64,000 nucleotides of DNA from Catellatospora vulcania (GTDB lineage: Bacteria > Actinomycetota > Actinomycetes > Mycobacteriales > Micromonosporaceae), in contig NZ_WARX01000035.1 in the NCBI RefSeq assembly GCF_009720385.1, forward strand, positions 1 to 64,000. Direction: 5' to 3'. The notes beneath the pieces are model-generated. The model had not been told where the DNA came from and did not search any database. It saw only the letters and a program-made list of their open reading frames with translations. Shown in pieces: positions 25,717 to 34,809 of this stretch (position 1 is its first letter; each line of letters starts with the position of its first letter). The position numbers and the translations under genes were made by a program.

Positions 25717-27487
25717 CAGTGCTCCCGGGGGCGGCGTTGGGCAGGGCCAGGTCGATCAGGTCGAGGAACGAGCGGTTCAGCAGCGCCATGTCCGCGGGGC
25801 GCAGCGGGTGGTGGCCGTACAGCAGCGCCTGCCCGTACAGCGAGGACACGGTGACGGCGACCAGTGCCGGGCTCGGCAGCGCGCTCATCCGGCGTACCAG
25901 CGGGTTGCGGTGGTTGAGCACCAGCTGCGGGCGCACCTGCGCCTCGGCCTTCTCGAACGTCGACAGCACACCCGCCCACAGGTCGTCGGAGACCTGGGCG
26001 GTCTCGCGCAGCCGCCGCTGGAACGTGGCGTGGCGGTCGGTCAGGTACAGCGCCGGCATGCTCGGCGGGTCGAACGCGCGGACCACCACCTCGCAGCCCA
26101 GCGGGTCCATGGCCCGCTGGGCGGCGGCCGTGAACGGGCGCAGCGCCAGCTCGGCCGCCGGGTCGAGGGTGTCGAAGCGGGTGGACAGGTCGCTCGGGTC
26201 GAGCCGGTCCACCATGATCGTGTTGTCGAGCAGCGGCAGGCGTTCGATCAGCTCCGCGTCGAAGGTGTAGCCGCCGTTGACCACCGCCAGGCCCTGTGCC
26301 GCGGCGACCGCCGCGAGCTGGCGGAACTCGTCGTTGTTCGCGCTGTAGCGGACGGTGCCGTGGCGGCGGCGGAACTCCTCCAGCGGCATCCGGCCCATGT
26401 TGGTCTCCATCGGCCACCACTGGTCGACGACGCGCAGCATCTCCTCGTCGTGCATGGCCAGGGCCTTGACGCCCAGGTGGTGCACGGCCAGGAAGCGGTG
26501 CATCCGGTCGGCGTCGGAGTTGGCCAGGTTCACCAGCCAGCCGCGCAGCTGCGCGCCGAGCTGTTCGCGCACCGACTCCAGCAGGCCGTCCTCGTAGAGG
26601 GCCTCGCGGCTGGCGGTGGGGCGCAGTTCGGACGCGTCGACGATGCAGCGGGCGAAGAACGCCCACTCGGGCAGCAGGTCCTCGGCGCCCTCGGCCAGCA
26701 GCATGCGTTTGAGGTAGACGCGGTGGCCCGACTTCGCGGCCGGGTTCGCGGGAGTGGGCAGCACCAGCGCGACGCCGGTCAGGCCCGCCTCGGGCACGTT
26801 CAGCGCGATCGTGTCGAACGGGGTGAAGCCGAACGTCTGCTCGGCCGTCCGGAGCAGTTCGGCGCGCCCGGCCTGCCAGGGCAGCGTCTCCGCGGTGACC
26901 AGGTCGCCGTCCACGCGCACCGGGTAGGGCAGCATCTCGCCGAACAGCGCCGCCAGGTCGCGCACCCGGGCCGCGTCGAGCCAGTCGGTGGCGTCGCGGC
27001 GCGGGACCAGGGTGACGGTCGTGCCGACCTCCTGCCGGTCCGGGCCGGGCCTGGTCTCGTAGCGGCCGTCGGCGAAACCGGTCCAGTACACCGTGGGGTG
27101 GCCCTCGTGCCGGGTCTGCACCCGGATCTCGTCGGCGACCAGGAAGCACGACAGCAGGCCGATGCCGAACTGGCCGAGGAACTCGTGCCGGGAGAAGCCC
27201 AGCTCGTCGCGCTTGCCGCTGCGGCCGATGGTGGCCAGCAGCTCGTGCACCTGCTGCTCGGTCAGGCCCAGTCCGGTGTCGTGCACGCGCAGGGTGCCGT
27301 CGCCGGTGGTCTTCGGCGACTCCAGCCAGACCGAGGCGGGCGCGGTCGGGGCCAGCGCCCGGCGGGCGGTGATGGCGTCCACGGCGTTCTGCATCAGCTC
27401 GCGCACGTACACCCGCGGGCTGCTGTAGAGGTGGTGGCTGAGCAGATCGACGATGCCGCGCAGGTCGACCTGGAAGGACTGGTTCAC
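25703..27487 (-). CDS. HSP90-family ATP-dependent chaperone
   Basis: 594 residues. The GHKL ATP site is complete: RELMQNAVDA (N-box), VHDTGLGLTE (G1) and FGIGLLSCFLVAD (G2). The middle domain has the HSP90-like SGHRVYLKRMLL and ELRPTASREAL segments. Compared with HtpG there is no charged linker and the C-terminus ends early without an MEEVD-type tail. Start is the GTG at 27487; a TAGCCT box lies 7 nt upstream, so the mRNA is probably leaderless. It is first in a two-gene operon with the TPR-like protein. HSP90-family proteins of this shorter type are common in actinobacteria and have no defined client. Confidence 0.9.
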   Translation of the reverse strand: MNQSFQVDLRGIVDLLSHHLYSSPRVYVRELMQNAVDAITARRALAPTAPASVWLESPKTTGDGTLRVHDTGLGLTEQQVHELLATIGRSGKRDELGFSRHEFLGQFGIGLLSCFLVADEIRVQTRHEGHPTVYWTGFADGRYETRPGPDRQEVGTTVTLVPRRDATDWLDAARVRDLAALFGEMLPYPVRVDGDLVTAETLPWQAGRAELLRTAEQTFGFTPFDTIALNVPEAGLTGVALVLPTPANPAAKSGHRVYLKRMLLAEGAEDLLPEWAFFARCIVDASELRPTASREALYEDGLLESVREQLGAQLRGWLVNLANSDADRMHRFLAVHHLGVKALAMHDEEMLRVVDQWWPMETNMGRMPLEEFRRRHGTVRYSANNDEFRQLAAVAAAQGLAVVNGGYTFDAELIERLPLLDNTIMVDRLDPSDLSTRFDTLDPAAELALRPFTAAAQRAMDPLGCEVVVRAFDPPSMPALYLTDRHATFQRRLRETAQVSDDLWAGVLSTFEKAEAQVRPQLVLNHRNPLVRRMSALPSPALVAVTVSSLYGQALLYGHHPLRPADMALLNRSFLDLIDLALPNAAPGSTDDDV

Positions 27488-27494
27488 CCGGCAG

Positions 27495-27500
27495 AGGCTA
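27495..27500 (-). promoter_or_regulatory. Leaderless -10 box of the HSP90-family gene
   Basis: TAGCCT on the minus strand, 7 nt before the GTG at 27487. No ribosome site is visible. Confidence 0.55.
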
Positions 27501-27619
27501 CCGGCGCGGGTCCACCTGCGGTAACCGGCCGTCAGGCGACGCCCGCTGCCCGAGGACACGAGCCACCGGTCGCGTATTGGTCCTGTCAGCCGCGCCCGCC
27601 GGCCTGGATCATCATGTTC

Positions 27620-28759
27620 ATGAACGCTTCCCACGGCCCGGCGAGGTTCCCCGCGGCGTCGATGTCGGACCTGGTGGACCGGCCCGTCCGGTACGACCTG
27701 GCGGAGAGCACGTGTCCCCCGCTGCGGCTGCGCGAGCTGCTCGACGGTGACGCCGCCGACCGGCTCGGCGCGCTCGAGATCGGCTACGGCACCAGCCAGG
27801 GCGACACGGAACTGCGCGCGCTCATCGCCGCGGGAGCGGGCGTGTCGCCGGCCGAGGTGCTGGTGACCGCCGGTGGCAGCTCGGGCATGTTCCTGCTGGC
27901 GTTCACGCTCTGTCGGCCCGAGGATCACGCGGTCGTGCTGACGCCGTGCTTCCCGCCCGCGCGGGCCGCCCTCGACGCGCTCGGCTGCCGGGTGACACCG
28001 GTCGCGCTGAGCTTCGACGACGGATACCGGCTCGACGTGGACGCGGTGGCGGCCGCGCTGACGCCCGAGACCCGGCTGGTGTCGCTGGCCTCGCCGCAGA
28101 ACCCGTCCGGCGTGCGCTTCACCGAGCGGGAGCTGCTTGCTCTGCTCGACCGGGTCGAGGCGCGGGCCCCGCAGGCGGTCCTGCTGGTCGACGAGACCTA
28201 CCGGCAGGCCGGCTACGGTGCGGCGGCGGCGCCGCGCTCGACCGCGAGCCTGTCGCCGCGGGTGGTGACCTGCTCCTCGGTGTCCAAGGCGCACGGTGCT
28301 CCCGGCATCCGGGTCGGCTGGCTCACCGTCACCGATCCCGCGCTGTACGAGTCGCTGCGGATCGCGAAGTTCAACACGCTGATCACCGGCTCCGGGGTGG
28401 ACGAGCTGCTGGCCGCCGAGGTGCTGCGGCGGGAGGAGCAGATCCTCGGCGAGCGCCGCGGGGCGCTGGCCGCCGCGCTGGACACCCTCGACCGGTGGGC
28501 GGCCGAGCACCGGGACGCGGTGGAGTTCGTGCGCCCCGACGGCGGCGCGCTGTGCTGCCTGCGGCTGCGCGCCGACCGCTTCGACGACCAGGCGGTCGGC
28601 CGCTTCTACGAAGCCCTCGCCGAGCGGGAGACCCGGGTCGGGCTGGGCGGCTGGTTCGGCGAGCCGGACCGCGTCTTCCGCCTCGGCTTCGGCCACCTGC
28701 CTGCAGCGGACTTCCGGACCGCCCTGGACCGGGTCGCCGAGGCCCTGTCGGCCGCCTGA
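27620..28759 (+). CDS. PLP-dependent aminotransferase, class I/II
   Basis: 379 residues. Fold-type I aminotransferase motifs: IGYGTSQGDTELR near the N-terminus, SLASPQNPSG (substrate/PLP Asn), LVDETYR (Asp to the PLP ring nitrogen) and CSSVSKAHGAPGIRVGWL containing the PLP-binding Lys. The amino-acid substrate is unclear; MocR-free histidinol-phosphate or aspartate-type enzymes share this layout. Start is uncertain: ATG 27620 or 27614 precede the conserved HGPARFPAASMSDL segment, while ATG 27662 would remove it. It is monocistronic and divergent from the HSP90 gene. Confidence 0.85.
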   Translation: MNASHGPARFPAASMSDLVDRPVRYDLAESTCPPLRLRELLDGDAADRLGALEIGYGTSQGDTELRALIAAGAGVSPAEVLVTAGGSSGMFLLAFTLCRPEDHAVVLTPCFPPARAALDALGCRVTPVALSFDDGYRLDVDAVAAALTPETRLVSLASPQNPSGVRFTERELLALLDRVEARAPQAVLLVDETYRQAGYGAAAAPRSTASLSPRVVTCSSVSKAHGAPGIRVGWLTVTDPALYESLRIAKFNTLITGSGVDELLAAEVLRREEQILGERRGALAAALDTLDRWAAEHRDAVEFVRPDGGALCCLRLRADRFDDQAVGRFYEALAERETRVGLGGWFGEPDRVFRLGFGHLPAADFRTALDRVAEALSAA

Positions 28760-28834
28760 CCTCGCCGTCAGGCGTACCGGAGCTATGCCGGGCGTTCAGC
28801 GCCGACCGGCCCCGTGCACCAGGACGGCGGCAGG

Positions 28835-29350
28835 TCAGCGCTTGGCGGTCCGCATCAGGCCGCGGATGTAGGCCGCCTGGCCCGCGTGCGCGACGTCGTC
28901 GTTGGCGACGCTGACCAGCCGCGCGCCCATGCTCACCGGCGGGTCCCAGCGCTCGTCGACGATCCGGTCGAGGTCCTTGGGCTTCAGCCCGCCCAGCAGC
29001 TCCCGGGTGCGGGCGGCGACCGCGTCGAAGTACTCGACCAGCACGTCCGGCCCGTCCGGGCGTACCGCGGCGACCTGTTTGGCGGTGTGCCCGTAGCCGG
29101 TGTCGCCGGGATTGGCCCGCAGCCCGAACCGCTGCGCCCACGGGCCCGTGGCCCACAGCTGATCCTCGCCGAGCAGGTCCGCGACGTGGTCGTCCTGGAT
29201 CCGGGTGAGGTGCCAGACGAGCCAGCCGATGGTGTTCGCGCCCGGCGCCGGAGCCCAGTGCAGCTGGTCGGCGGTCAGGCCGTCGACCGCCTCGTGGACC
29301 ATCTCGGGGATCCGGTCGTACAGCTCGACGAGCAGGCCGTCCACATTCAC
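28835..29350 (-). CDS. DinB-superfamily protein (DUF664)
   Basis: 171 residues. Four-helix DinB/YfiT-like bundle with the metal-site histidines WHLTRIQDDH and DDVAHAGQAAY. Members include mycothiol- and bacillithiol-dependent transferases. Because this organism makes mycothiol (mshC is in the window), a thiol-transferase role is possible but unproven. GTG start at 29350 with AGGAAGG about 10 nt upstream. Confidence 0.82.
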   Translation of the reverse strand: MNVDGLLVELYDRIPEMVHEAVDGLTADQLHWAPAPGANTIGWLVWHLTRIQDDHVADLLGEDQLWATGPWAQRFGLRANPGDTGYGHTAKQVAAVRPDGPDVLVEYFDAVAARTRELLGGLKPKDLDRIVDERWDPPVSMGARLVSVANDDVAHAGQAAYIRGLMRTAKR

Positions 29351-29421
29351 CCGAGTCAGCCCTTCCTGACGCCCGCGGCCGCCGATCGGACAACCGCAGC
29401 GCGGACTGTCCGCGAAGTCCG

Positions 29422-29459
29422 GTCCGCCACCTTCGCACAGTATCGCGAAGGTGGCGGAC
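29422..29459 (-). terminator. Hairpin after pntB
   Basis: A perfect 15-bp stem (arms 29422-29436 and 29445-29459) with an 8-nt loop, 24 nt beyond the pntB stop codon. Confidence 0.75.
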
Positions 29460-29482
29460 GCAGACCGTGAAGCGGGAAGGTC

Positions 29483-30946
29483 CTACCGCCCCGCCGCCAC
29501 CGGCACCCGGCGGGCGTCGCCGCCCTCGCGCTGCGCGGCGACCGCCGGGGCGAGCGCGCCGACGATGTCCTCGACCCGCGCCTTGGCGTCGCCGAACAGC
29601 ATCCGGGTGTTGTCGCGGAAGAACAGCGGGTTCTGCACCCCGGCGTAGCCCGCCGCCATGGACCGCTTGAACACGATCACGTGTTCGGCCTCCCAGACGT
29701 GCAGCACCGGCATGCCCGCGATCGGGCTGCCCGGGTCGGCGGCCGCCGGGTTGACGGTGTCGTTGGCCCCGATCACCAGGACCACGGACGTGCCCGCGAA
29801 GTCGTCGTTGATCTCGTCCATCTCCAGCACGATGTCGTACGGCACGTCCGCCTCGGCCAGCAGCACGTTCATGTGTCCGGGCAGCCGCCCGGCGACCGGG
29901 TGGATGCCGAACCGCACCTGCACTCCGCGCGCCCGCAGCAGCCGGGTCAGTTCCGCCACCGGAGCCTGCGCCTGTGCCACGGCCATGCCGTATCCCGGCG
30001 TGATGATCACCGAGGTGGCGTCGCGCAGCAGCGTGGCGACCTCGGCGGCCGAGGTCTCCCGGTGCTCGCCGAGGTCGACGTCAGCCCCGGCGGCCTGCTC
30101 GGTGCCGAACCCGCCCGCGATCACCGACACGAACGAGCGGTTCATCGCCTGGCACATGATGTACGACAGGTACGCGCCCGACGAGCCGACCAGCGCACCG
30201 GTCACGATGAGCAGGTCGTTGTCGAGCAGGAAGCCCGACGCCGCGGCCGCCCAGCCGGAGTAGCTGTTCAGCATCGACACCACGACCGGCATGTCGCCGC
30301 CGCCGATGGAGGCGACCAGGTGCCAGCCGAGCGCGAGCGCCAGCACGGTGACCGCGATCAGCAGCCCCAGCTGCGGCGCGATGACGAACCACACGGTCAG
30401 TGCCACGAACGCGACCAGCGCGCCGAGGTTCAGCACGTGCCGTCCGGGCAGCATGAGCGGCCGGGACGCGATCCTCGCCGACAGCTTCAGGTACGCCACG
30501 ATCGAGCCGGTGAAGGTGACCGCGCCGATGAAGACGCCGACGAACACCTCGGCGTGGTGGATGTGCAGCAGCGAACCGGTCAGCCCGGCCGGGGCCGCGT
30601 GCGCGACCTCCAGGTAGCCGTTCCAGCCGACGAGCACGGCGGCCAGCCCGACGAGGCTGTGCAGGATCGCGATGAGCTCGGGCATGCCGGTCATCTGCAC
30701 GACCCGGGCCCGCCACAGCCCGATCCCGCCGCCGATCAGCATGGCGGTGACCAGCAGCGCCCCGCCCGCGGCGGTGATGTCGCGGGTGGCCAGCGCGATG
30801 GTGGCGGCGAGCGCGACGGTCATGCCGCAGATGCCGTAGACGACCCCGGACCGGGCCGTCTCGTGCTTGGACAGCCCGGCCAGGCTCAGGACGAACAGCA
30901 GCGCGGCGACGATGTACGCGGCCTGCACGGCGGTGATGGCGGTCAT
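29483..30946 (-). CDS. pntB: NAD(P) transhydrogenase subunit beta
   Basis: 487 residues, integral membrane. The N-terminal half has about nine membrane helices. The C-terminal soluble NADP(H)-binding domain contains [15 protein letters not shown] (dinucleotide-binding loop), [37 protein letters not shown], and [19 protein letters not shown], all standard for PntB. With PntA it couples proton entry to hydride transfer from NADH to NADP+, supplying NADPH. It starts 3 nt after the pntA stop, so the two are one operon. Confidence 0.96.
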   Translation of the reverse strand: MTAITAVQAAYIVAALLFVLSLAGLSKHETARSGVVYGICGMTVALAATIALATRDITAAGGALLVTAMLIGGGIGLWRARVVQMTGMPELIAILHSLVGLAAVLVGWNGYLEVAHAAPAGLTGSLLHIHHAEVFVGVFIGAVTFTGSIVAYLKLSARIASRPLMLPGRHVLNLGALVAFVALTVWFVIAPQLGLLIAVTVLALALGWHLVASIGGGDMPVVVSMLNSYSGWAAAASGFLLDNDLLIVTGALVGSSGAYLSYIMCQAMNRSFVSVIAGGFGTEQAAGADVDLGEHRETSAAEVATLLRDATSVIITPGYGMAVAQAQAPVAELTRLLRARGVQVRFGIHPVAGRLPGHMNVLLAEADVPYDIVLEMDEINDDFAGTSVVLVIGANDTVNPAAADPGSPIAGMPVLHVWEAEHVIVFKRSMAAGYAGVQNPLFFRDNTRMLFGDAKARVEDIVGALAPAVAAQREGGDARRVPVAAGR

Positions 30947-30949
30947 GGA

Positions 30950-32563
30950 TCAGCCCTTCGAGAACATGCCGAGCATGCGCCGGGTGACGGCGAACCCGCC
31001 GATGATGTTGACGGTGGCCAGCAGGATCGCCGCGGCGGCGAGCACGGTGACGGCGAGGTTGCCGCCCTGCCCGAGCTGCAGCAGCGCGCCGACCACGATG
31101 ATCCCGGAGATCGCGTTGGTGACCGACATCAGCGGCGTGTGCAGCGCGTGGTGCACCTTGCCGACGACGTAGTAGCCGATGACGACGGCCAGCGCGAACA
31201 CGGTGAAGTTGCCGACGAACTCCTTCGGCGCGAACGCGGTCAGCCCGAACAGCGCCGCCGCGCCCAACCCCACGTAGGCGAAGGCGCGTCCCGACGACAG
31301 CGGCTTCTTGACCGGGACCGCGACGGGCGCGGGCGCGGCGGCAGCCGGGGCCGCCGACACCTGCACCGGCGGCGGGGGCCAGGTCACCTCGCCGTCACGG
31401 GCCACCGTCATGGAACGCTGCACGACGTCGTCGAAGTCGAGCGTCAACCGGCCGTCGCGGCCCGGGGTGAGCAGCTTCATCAGGTTGAGCACGTTCGTCG
31501 CGTACAGCTGCGACGCCTGGGCGGGCAGCCGCGCCGGCAGGTCGGTGTACCCGATGATGGACACGCCGTTGTCGGTGACGACCAGCTCGCCGGGTACCGT
31601 GCCCTCGACGTTGCCGCCCTGGGCCGCGCCCATGTCGACGATGACGCTGCCGGAACGCATGCCCGCGACGTGCTCGGCGGTCAGCAGCCGCGGGGCCGGA
31701 CGGCCCGGGATGAGCGCCGTGGTGATGATGATGTCGACCTCGGCGGCCTGCTCGGCGTACAGCTCCGAGGCGCGGCGGTCGTAGTCGGCCGAGGTCTGCT
31801 TGGCGTACCCGTCGCCGCCGCCCTGCTGCTCGACGGCCACGGCCAGGAACTCCCCGCCCATCGAGCGCACCTGCTCGGCGACCTCCGGCCGCGGGTCGGT
31901 GGCCCGCACGATCGCGCCCAGGCTCTTGGCCGCGCCGATCGCCGCCAGCCCGGCGACACCGGCCCCGGCGACCAGCACCTTCGCCGGGGGGACCTTGCCC
32001 GCGGCGGTGACCTGCCCGGCGAAGAAACGGCCGAAGGTGTGCGCCGCCTCGACCACCGCCCGGTAGCCGGCGATGTTCGCCATCGAGCTGAGCACGTCCA
32101 TCGACTGGGCGCGGGAGATGCGCGGCACCGCGTCCATCGCCAGCACGCTCACCTCGCGGCGGGCCAGCGACGCGACCAGCTCCGGGTTGACGGCCGGTCC
32201 GATCAGGCTGATCAGCGTCGTGCCCGGACGCAGCGCGTCGACCTCCGCCGGCGACGGCGGGTTGACCTTCAGCAGGACGTCGGCCTGCCAGCAGTCGTCG
32301 CGGCTGCAGATCTTCGCGCCCGCCTGCTCGTACGCGTCGTCGGAGAAGCTCGAACGCCGGCCCGCGCCGGACTCGACCTCGACCTCGTAGCCGAGTTCGA
32401 CGAGCTGCCGCACCACCGCCGGCGTCACCGCCACCCGGGTCTCCGCCGCGGCCGACTCGGCGGCGACGCCCAGCCGTTGCGCCGTGGCCGGACCTTCTCT
32501 CGTGCCCGTGAGCCCGTTCGGCTCCGGCAGGTCATGCTGTCCCACCACGACTCCTGTCGGCAT
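30950..32563 (-). CDS. pntA: NAD(P) transhydrogenase subunit alpha
   Basis: 537 residues. Soluble NAD(H)-binding domain I ([56 protein letters not shown]) joined by a Pro/Ala linker near residue 390 to a C-terminal membrane part with four helices. This is the single-chain PntA form, not the split PntAA/PntAB form. The annotated ATG precedes about 30 weakly conserved residues; an internal GTG near 32548 with AGGAG just upstream is an alternative start. Operon leader for pntB; divergent from the EamA gene. Confidence 0.95.
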   Translation of the reverse strand: MPTGVVVGQHDLPEPNGLTGTREGPATAQRLGVAAESAAAETRVAVTPAVVRQLVELGYEVEVESGAGRRSSFSDDAYEQAGAKICSRDDCWQADVLLKVNPPSPAEVDALRPGTTLISLIGPAVNPELVASLARREVSVLAMDAVPRISRAQSMDVLSSMANIAGYRAVVEAAHTFGRFFAGQVTAAGKVPPAKVLVAGAGVAGLAAIGAAKSLGAIVRATDPRPEVAEQVRSMGGEFLAVAVEQQGGGDGYAKQTSADYDRRASELYAEQAAEVDIIITTALIPGRPAPRLLTAEHVAGMRSGSVIVDMGAAQGGNVEGTVPGELVVTDNGVSIIGYTDLPARLPAQASQLYATNVLNLMKLLTPGRDGRLTLDFDDVVQRSMTVARDGEVTWPPPPVQVSAAPAAAAPAPVAVPVKKPLSSGRAFAYVGLGAAALFGLTAFAPKEFVGNFTVFALAVVIGYYVVGKVHHALHTPLMSVTNAISGIIVVGALLQLGQGGNLAVTVLAAAAILLATVNIIGGFAVTRRMLGMFSKG

Positions 32564-32721
32564 TGACTAGATCAATCGAGATGACAGACATCGTGTGGCC
32601 ACGACGCTGCGGCCGTCAATGAACGCGCCGAGTAATCGAAGCCACACTTGACGGGCACCCCGTGCGGCGAGCATCGATGCCCACCCCGAGTTACCAACTC
32701 CACACGCCGGGGACGGTGACC

Positions 32722-32739
32722 GTTCGGCGTACGCCGAAC
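32722..32739. promoter_or_regulatory. 18-bp perfect palindrome, candidate operator
   Basis: GTTCGGCGTACGCCGAAC is exactly self-complementary. It lies 12-29 nt upstream of the -10 box of the EamA gene, overlapping its -35 zone, in the gap divergent from pntA. No matching second copy was noticed. Confidence 0.55.
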
Positions 32740-32750
32740 CGTCGTGGACA

Positions 32751-32756
32751 TACGGT
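32751..32756 (+). promoter_or_regulatory. Leaderless -10 box of the EamA gene
   Basis: TACGGT ends 6 nt before the ATG at 32763. Confidence 0.6.
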
Positions 32757-32762
32757 CTAGCC

Positions 32763-33677
32763 ATGACGATCAAGACTGCCCCGGGTACCGACAACCGGCT
32801 GCTGCCGCTCGCCGCCGCACTGGTGACGGTGCTGCTGTGGGCCTCGGCGTTCGTGGCGATCCGCTACGTCGGACGCGAGCTGTCCGCCGGCGCCCTGTCC
32901 CTGGGCCGGCTGATCGTGGCCGCGGTCGTGCTGGGCCTGATGATGCTGCTCGACGACCGCCGCGCCGCCGCCCCCACCCCGTGGCCGAGCCGTCGGCACT
33001 GGCCGCGGCTGCTGACCGTCGGCGTGATCTGGTTCGGCCTCTACAACATCGCGCTCAACCAGGCCGAGCGACTGGTCGACGCGGGCACCGCGGCGATGCT
33101 GGTCAACGTCGGGCCGCTGCTGATCGCCATCCTGGCCGGGCTGCTGCTCGGCGAGGGCTTCCCGCGGTCGCTGATCACCGGCAGCCTCATCGCGTTCGCC
33201 GGGGTCGTGCTGATCGGCACCGCCACGTCCACCACCGCGGGCGTGGACATGTGGGGCGTAGTGCTGTGCCTGGTCGCCGCGGTGTCGTACGCGGTCGGCG
33301 TGGTCGCGCAGAAGCCGCTGCTCGCCGAGCTGTCCGGGCTGCGGGTCACCTGGCTGGCCTGCGTGATCGGGGCGGTGTGCTGCCTGCCGTACGCGCCGGC
33401 CCTGGTCCGCGAACTGGGCGCGGCGCAGCCGTCGACGGTGGGCTGGCTGGTCTACCTGGGCGTGTTCCCGACCGCGCTGGGCTTCACCACCTGGGCGTAC
33501 GCGCTGGCCCGGACCACCGCGGGCAAGCTGGGCGCGACGACGTACCTGGTGCCCGCGGTCGCGATCGTGATGGCGTGGGTGCTGCTCGGCGAGGTGCCGC
33601 CGGTGCTCGCGCTCGCGGGCGGCGCGCTGTGCCTGGCCGGCGTCGCCCTCTCCCGCCGCACCCCCCGAACCCGCTGA
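32763..33677 (+). CDS. EamA/DMT-family transporter
   Basis: 304 residues with ten predicted membrane helices in two EamA repeats (LWASAFVAIRYVGRELS starting the first; FPTALGFTTWAYALARTTAGK in the second). DMT transporters of this type export amino acids or metabolites; the substrate is unknown. It is monocistronic, apparently leaderless, and ends at a strong bidirectional hairpin. Confidence 0.9.
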   Translation: MTIKTAPGTDNRLLPLAAALVTVLLWASAFVAIRYVGRELSAGALSLGRLIVAAVVLGLMMLLDDRRAAAPTPWPSRRHWPRLLTVGVIWFGLYNIALNQAERLVDAGTAAMLVNVGPLLIAILAGLLLGEGFPRSLITGSLIAFAGVVLIGTATSTTAGVDMWGVVLCLVAAVSYAVGVVAQKPLLAELSGLRVTWLACVIGAVCCLPYAPALVRELGAAQPSTVGWLVYLGVFPTALGFTTWAYALARTTAGKLGATTYLVPAVAIVMAWVLLGEVPPVLALAGGALCLAGVALSRRTPRTR

Positions 33678-33723
33678 CCGCCCGGAGCGCACCGCATCCA
33701 CCGCTCCGCTTTACATGAACGTC

Positions 33724-33770
33724 GGCCTGTCCGATCGAGTTCGATCTACTAAAACTCGATCGGACAGGCC
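33724..33770. terminator. Bidirectional terminator, 18-bp perfect stem
   Basis: Arms 33724-33741 and 33753-33770 are exact complements around an 11-nt A/T-rich loop. It sits between the convergent EamA and LLM genes. Confidence 0.8.
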
Positions 33771-33798
33771 AACGCCTAGGGCGGAGGGGGAGCTCCGC

Positions 33799-34800
33799 TC
33801 AGAGAGCGCTGAGTGCGGGGATGACCTGTTCGCCGTAGGCGCGCAGGGTCTCCTCCTTGGCGTCGTGTTGCAGGTAGACCGCGAACTGGTCGACGCCCAG
33901 CTCCTTGAGGCGGGCGAGTTTCTCGACGTGCGCCTCAACGGGACCGAGCACGCAGAACCGGTCCACGATCTCGTCGGGCACGAAGTCGGCGTGGCTGTTG
34001 CCGGCCCGCCCGTGCTCGGCGTAGTCGTAGCCCTTGCGGCCCTTGATGTAGTCAGTGAGCGCCTGCGGAACCGCCCCGGTGTCGCCGTAGCGGGCCACGA
34101 TGTCGGCGATGTGGTTGCCGACCATGCCGCCGAACCAGCGCGTCTGCGCCCGCTGGTAGGGCAGGTCGTCCCCGACGTACGCCGGGGCGGCCACGCAGAA
34201 CTTCACCGCCATCGGGTCCCGCCCGGCCCGCTCCGCCGCGTCCCGCACCGCCTTGATCATCCAGGCGGCGATGTCGAGGTCGGCCAGTTGCAGGATGAAG
34301 CCGTCGGCGACCTCGCCGGTCAGCTTCAGCGCCTTCGGCCCGTACGCCGCGACCCACACCTCCAGCTGCGAGTCCGTCACCCACGGGAAGCGCAGCGACG
34401 ACCCGCGGTGCTCGATCTCCCGCCCGTTGCCGAGTTCGCGGATCACGTGCACCGATTCGCGCAGCTCGGCCAGGTTCATCGGTGGCAGGCCGAGGGTGCG
34501 CCGGGCGGAGTCGCCGCGGCCGATGCCGCAGACGGTGCGGTTGCCGTACAGCTCGTTGAGGGTGGCGAAGGTGCTGGCGGTGACGGTGACGTCGCGGGTG
34601 CCCGGGTTGGTCACCATCGGCCCGACGATGACCTTCTCGGTCGCGGCCAGGATGGCGCTGTAGATGACGTACGGCTCCTGCCACAGCAGGTGCGAGTCGA
34701 ACGACCACACGTGGCTGAACCCGGCCGCCTCGGCCTGCCGGGCGAGTTCGACGACGCGTCGGGCCGGCGGATCGAGCTGGAACACGACTCCGATGTCCAT
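33799..34800 (-). CDS. LLM-class F420-dependent oxidoreductase (CPS_4043-like)
   Basis: 333 residues of the luciferase-like monooxygenase TIM-barrel family: MDIGVVFQLDPPARRVVELARQAEAAGFSHVW at the start, VTNPGTRDVTVTAS and GRGDSARRTLG in the cofactor region. F420H2 is the likely cofactor in an actinomycete. It is last in the pyrimidine operon, 9 bp after the dihydropyrimidinase gene, and related LLM enzymes recur beside dihydropyrimidinases, so it may act on a pyrimidine-derived intermediate; the reaction is unknown. Starts at ATG 34800 with AGGAGGG upstream. Confidence 0.85.
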   Translation of the reverse strand: MDIGVVFQLDPPARRVVELARQAEAAGFSHVWSFDSHLLWQEPYVIYSAILAATEKVIVGPMVTNPGTRDVTVTASTFATLNELYGNRTVCGIGRGDSARRTLGLPPMNLAELRESVHVIRELGNGREIEHRGSSLRFPWVTDSQLEVWVAAYGPKALKLTGEVADGFILQLADLDIAAWMIKAVRDAAERAGRDPMAVKFCVAAPAYVGDDLPYQRAQTRWFGGMVGNHIADIVARYGDTGAVPQALTDYIKGRKGYDYAEHGRAGNSHADFVPDEIVDRFCVLGPVEAHVEKLARLKELGVDQFAVYLQHDAKEETLRAYGEQVIPALSAL

Positions 34801-34809
34801 GAAACCCTC

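Noticed and set aside
22858-25854. Plus-strand 998-codon frame over the TPR-like gene
   Set aside because: Antisense shadow; composition is Gly/Arg/Gln-rich without a recognisable fold.
29681-32566. Plus-strand 961-codon frame over pntAB
   Set aside because: Antisense shadow of two well-identified genes.
33801-33810. AGAGAGCGCT resembling the LacI operator
   Set aside because: It is within the last codons of the LLM gene and lacks the second half of the site.
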